A stretch of 40,901 bases of DNA from an uncultured Alphaproteobacteria bacterium (lineage in GTDB: Bacteria > Pseudomonadota > Alphaproteobacteria > CAAHEQ01 > UBA3637). Positions 39,032 to 40,901 of this stretch are shown in pieces. The notes beneath the pieces are model-generated. The model made no database searches and was not told where the DNA came from. It saw only the letters and a program-made list of their open reading frames with translations. Both the position numbers and the translations under genes were made by a program. Numbering within the stretch: position 1 is the stretch's first letter; each line of letters starts with the position of its first letter. Location of the stretch: NCBI GenBank assembly GCA_937935995.1, contig CALGXF010000020.1, forward strand, positions 1 to 40,901, in the 5' to 3' direction.

Positions 39032-40213
39032 CTATCGATGCACATTGTGATGCGTTGTCATCGCCATCAGATACGGTTCGGCTTTTTGTGTGAGCTTTTG
39101 GAAAAACAAGGCGCCGAGTTTTTGTTTTTGCTCTTTTGTCAGCACGGTCGGCAACGTTTTGTGAAGCGCTTGCCATTCTTCGGGTTCCAAGCTGCGCATA
39201 GCCATTTGTTCCCCTTTGTTATCAAAAGTGGTAACATTTGAAAAAATCGTTCGGGTCACGTTGATTTCAACGGCATGATTATCTTGTGTGAACAATAAAA
39301 TCGTTTGTCCCGGATTTTTTTCGATTTCTATATCCGAAATGTGATTGAATGCAATTAAGGAAGCTTGGCGAGCGGCTTCTTTTTGGGCCGCTTTTTGAGC
39401 TATTTGCTTTTCTTGCTCCATGCGCGCTCGGTACGCCAGCAAAGCGGTTTCTTTCTTTTGTTCGAAAGCCGTTTTTTCTTCGGCGCGCAATCGTGGTAAG
39501 TCTTTTAAAGAAGCCACGACGTTATCTTTATATTGATTCGCAAATTTCGTGAGTGCGGCGTTTTGCAGGCCTTTAAATAAAAGCGTGTTCATGGCTAAAG
39601 ACAAAGTTTTACCGGATGCGCCGCCGACCCGTTCCGCGTATTTTTGAACAATCTTTTTGGCGTCGATGATGTCTTCGCTGTTACATGCGCAAACGGTTTC
39701 CATTGCTTTATCAAAAAGAACGGGCAGTTCTGAGTCTCGGATAGGGCGCCGCTGATTGTTTTCAACAACGAAAATTTCGGGAAATTGAGACTGATATGTC
39801 CATTTGTTCGGGTCGGCCGGTAAGACTGTTTCAACAGGTTCTCCGGCATCTTTCGCAATCAAAGCGCTGATTAAATTTTCTAATGTTTCTTTCGGCATTA
39901 AAACTAAAAAAGTTTTATCGCCGTCTTTAATGGAAAGGCCGGTTTCTTTCGGTTGGAAATGAAAATTAAAATGAGCCAGCTGCGGATTGGTTTTTTGTTT
40001 TTGGCGCAAAAGAGGTGTATCAAAAGACAGACCGTTATATGTGATTTTGCGGTTATTTTGAATATCGTCCAGCAAAGACTGTTTTTTTATTTTTTGAACA
40101 ATTGGCGTGTCGGCAGAATCGGCAGGTACAGATGTATCCATTGCACCGACGCCGAAGCTCATGGTCGCAGCTGCAATTAACATGTGTTGCCTTAATTTAT
40201 CTTTAAGCGCCAT
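39032..40213 (-). CDS. Unknown 393-residue exported protein
   Basis: I do not recognise this protein. The start (MALKDKLRQHMLIAAATMSFGVGAMD) looks like a signal peptide. An extended region with KTFLVLMPKETLENLI and a basic coiled-coil stretch (RARMEQEKQIAQKAAQKEAARQ as EKQIAQKAAQKEAARQA) follow, then a small beta-rich part (GQTILLFTQDNHAVEINVTRTIF) and a helical end. It is preceded by a good promoter and a GGAGG ribosome-binding site, and followed after 36 bp by the HEFLH protein, so the two probably work together in the envelope. Confidence 0.7.
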   Translation of the reverse strand: MALKDKLRQHMLIAAATMSFGVGAMDTSVPADSADTPIVQKIKKQSLLDDIQNNRKITYNGLSFDTPLLRQKQKTNPQLAHFNFHFQPKETGLSIKDGDKTFLVLMPKETLENLISALIAKDAGEPVETVLPADPNKWTYQSQFPEIFVVENNQRRPIRDSELPVLFDKAMETVCACNSEDIIDAKKIVQKYAERVGGASGKTLSLAMNTLLFKGLQNAALTKFANQYKDNVVASLKDLPRLRAEEKTAFEQKKETALLAYRARMEQEKQIAQKAAQKEAARQASLIAFNHISDIEIEKNPGQTILLFTQDNHAVEINVTRTIFSNVTTFDNKGEQMAMRSLEPEEWQALHKTLPTVLTKEQKQKLGALFFQKLTQKAEPYLMAMTTHHNVHR

Positions 40214-40232
40214 AAAATTCCTCCATATCCTT

Positions 40233-40261
40233 ATTTTATCAGGTCAGAAGGACACCGTCAA
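40233..40261 (-). promoter_or_regulatory. Promoter of the 393-residue gene
   Basis: On the minus strand TTGACG (40256-40261), 17 bp, TAAAAT (40233-40238), 20 bp before the start codon. Confidence 0.7.
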
Positions 40262-40377
40262 ACAAAATTACCAAGGGCAAGGATACTCTCGTTCAATAAC
40301 AAATCCGTCCGGTTGCTTTATTTTTTCAACGCAGATGTCTCCTGAAGGAGTCGGCGGCGGGGACTTTGTTGGTTTTT

Positions 40378-40459
40378 GGGTTCAAACCCCATTTACCCGA
40401 TAAAAATAAAAACCGCCCACAAGGACGGCCTTTTTTTTTATTGGAGCGGGCGAAGGGAT
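40378..40459. repeat. 82-bp repeat, tRNA-Gly tail fragment, copy 1
   Basis: This copy matches 40596-40677 over 82 bp with few differences. It contains GGGTTCAAACCCC, a hairpin terminator, and GGAGCGGGCGAAGGGAT, which is the 3' end of tRNA-Gly (minus strand). The rest of the tRNA is absent here. Confidence 0.85.
40411..40430 (-). terminator. Duplicated tRNA terminator, copy 1
   Basis: On the minus strand GGCCGTCC-TTGT-GGGCGGTT is followed by TTTATTTTTA. It belongs to the duplicated tRNA-Gly tail. Confidence 0.7.
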
Positions 40460-40595
40460 ACGGCACAACTGTGCCTTTGCGCAATGGAACCCAACCGTTT
40501 GGTACGGTCATTGCCATTCCCTTTCAAACGGGGGTGTCATTGGACTTGCGTTTAAAAACTGTCCGCCGGACACTTTTTAATCCGCGTCCCCTATC

Positions 40596-40677
40596 GGGTT
40601 CAAACCCCATTCACCCAATAAAAATAAAAACCGCCACAAGGACGGTCTTTTATTTTTATTGGAGCGGGCGAAGGGAT
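40596..40677. repeat. 82-bp repeat at the true tRNA-Gly 3' end, copy 2
   Basis: It overlaps the last 18 bases of the intact tRNA-Gly and its terminator. Copy 1 lies 218 bp away in the same orientation. Confidence 0.85.
40624..40646 (-). terminator. tRNA-Gly terminator
   Basis: On the minus strand ACCGTCC-TTGT-GGCGGT is followed by TTTTATTTTTA, 13 bases after the CCA end of the tRNA. Confidence 0.75.
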
Positions 40678-40734
40678 TTGAACCCTCGACATCGACCTTG
40701 GCAAGGTCGCGCTCTACCCCTGAGCTACACCCGC
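40660..40734 (-). tRNA. tRNA-Gly (anticodon GCC)
   Basis: A full cloverleaf on the minus strand: acceptor GCGGGTG / CGCCCGC (one G-T pair), D-arm GCTC / GAGC, anticodon stem CGACC / GGTCG with loop TTGCCAA, T-arm GAGGG-TTCAAAT-CCCTT, discriminator T and an encoded CCA (40660-40662). It reads glycine codons GGC and GGU. Confidence 0.96.
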
Positions 40735-40751
40735 AATGCTGAATGAGCCTC

Positions 40752-40780
40752 TTTATGCCACATTCTTTTTCAAAAATCAA
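40752..40780 (-). promoter_or_regulatory. tRNA-Gly promoter
   Basis: On the minus strand TTGATT (40775-40780), 17 bp, CATAAA (40752-40757). Same hexamers as the hisS promoter. Confidence 0.6.
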
Positions 40781-40901
40781 GAATTATTTTTCAAAAATCT
40801 AAAAAAGATGATAACCCTTTCTTTTTTCAACATAATTTTCTTTTTGCGATGGCTTCGGTCAAAGAGGCATTTTTTGATATATTTTCCTTGACAGTGGGGG
40901 G

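Noticed and set aside
40366..40780. Open frames across tRNA-Gly on both strands
   Set aside because: They are translations of the tRNA gene, its terminators and the 82-bp repeat.

Overview
The window reads as one contig (about 41 kb, mid-40s % GC by eye) from an alphaproteobacterium. The evidence is rho followed by mnmE and mnmG, lnt followed by an XRE regulator, a perM-hda pair, priA divergent from xerC, and promoters close to the sigma-70 consensus (TTGACA, 17 bp, TATAAT-like). Several proteins look like those of host- or gut-associated uncultured Alphaproteobacteria, but no marker here fixes the order. The poly-G at base 1 and the G-run at the end suggest contig edges.

Layout. 1-2.0 kb: two coupled surface-glycan genes (a DUF115/MptE-like protein and a GT8 glycosyltransferase). 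1.8-3.1 kb: a C-rich stretch with palindromic and tandem repeats, then a structured, switch-like leader RNA in front of a small XRE regulator. 3.1-13.0 kb: housekeeping genes hisS, a nitroreductase, rho, a small membrane protein, mnmE, a large orphan exported protein, mnmG and lnt. 13.2-14.1 kb: an XRE regulator and a 70-residue unknown.

14.1-25.3 kb: a compact T7-like (podovirus) block, transcribed leftward and headed by a divergent LexA-type S24 repressor. In order of transcription it holds two conserved-looking lead genes, a small protein, portal, a Bbp19-like protein, scaffold, capsid, tail tubular A, tail tubular B, a small ejection-type protein, a TerS candidate, TerL, SleB endolysin, a coiled-coil membrane protein, a holin candidate and an overlapping spanin-like pair. 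The order follows T7 genes 8-12 and 18-19. No integrase, replication gene, RNA polymerase, large internal virion protein or tail fibre is present. Two strong promoters drive the block, and both carry the same TTCCTAT half-sites, so one SOS-cleavable repressor probably controls the whole unit. This is the best candidate for an undescribed system: a domesticated, gene-transfer-agent-like podovirus remnant. A simple defective prophage is the main alternative.

25.3-37.0 kb: a second repeat region and an unknown gene; a translationally coupled operon ndk-DUF2066-perM-hda divergent from a HIT hydrolase; a zinc-uptake locus znuA / znuCB whose operon continues into a DotB/PilT-type secretion ATPase; then priA and xerC. 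37.1-40.9 kb: an NlpE-like protein, two exported unknowns (one with a HEFLH metallopeptidase motif), and tRNA-Gly(GCC) whose 3' end and terminator are partly duplicated downstream.
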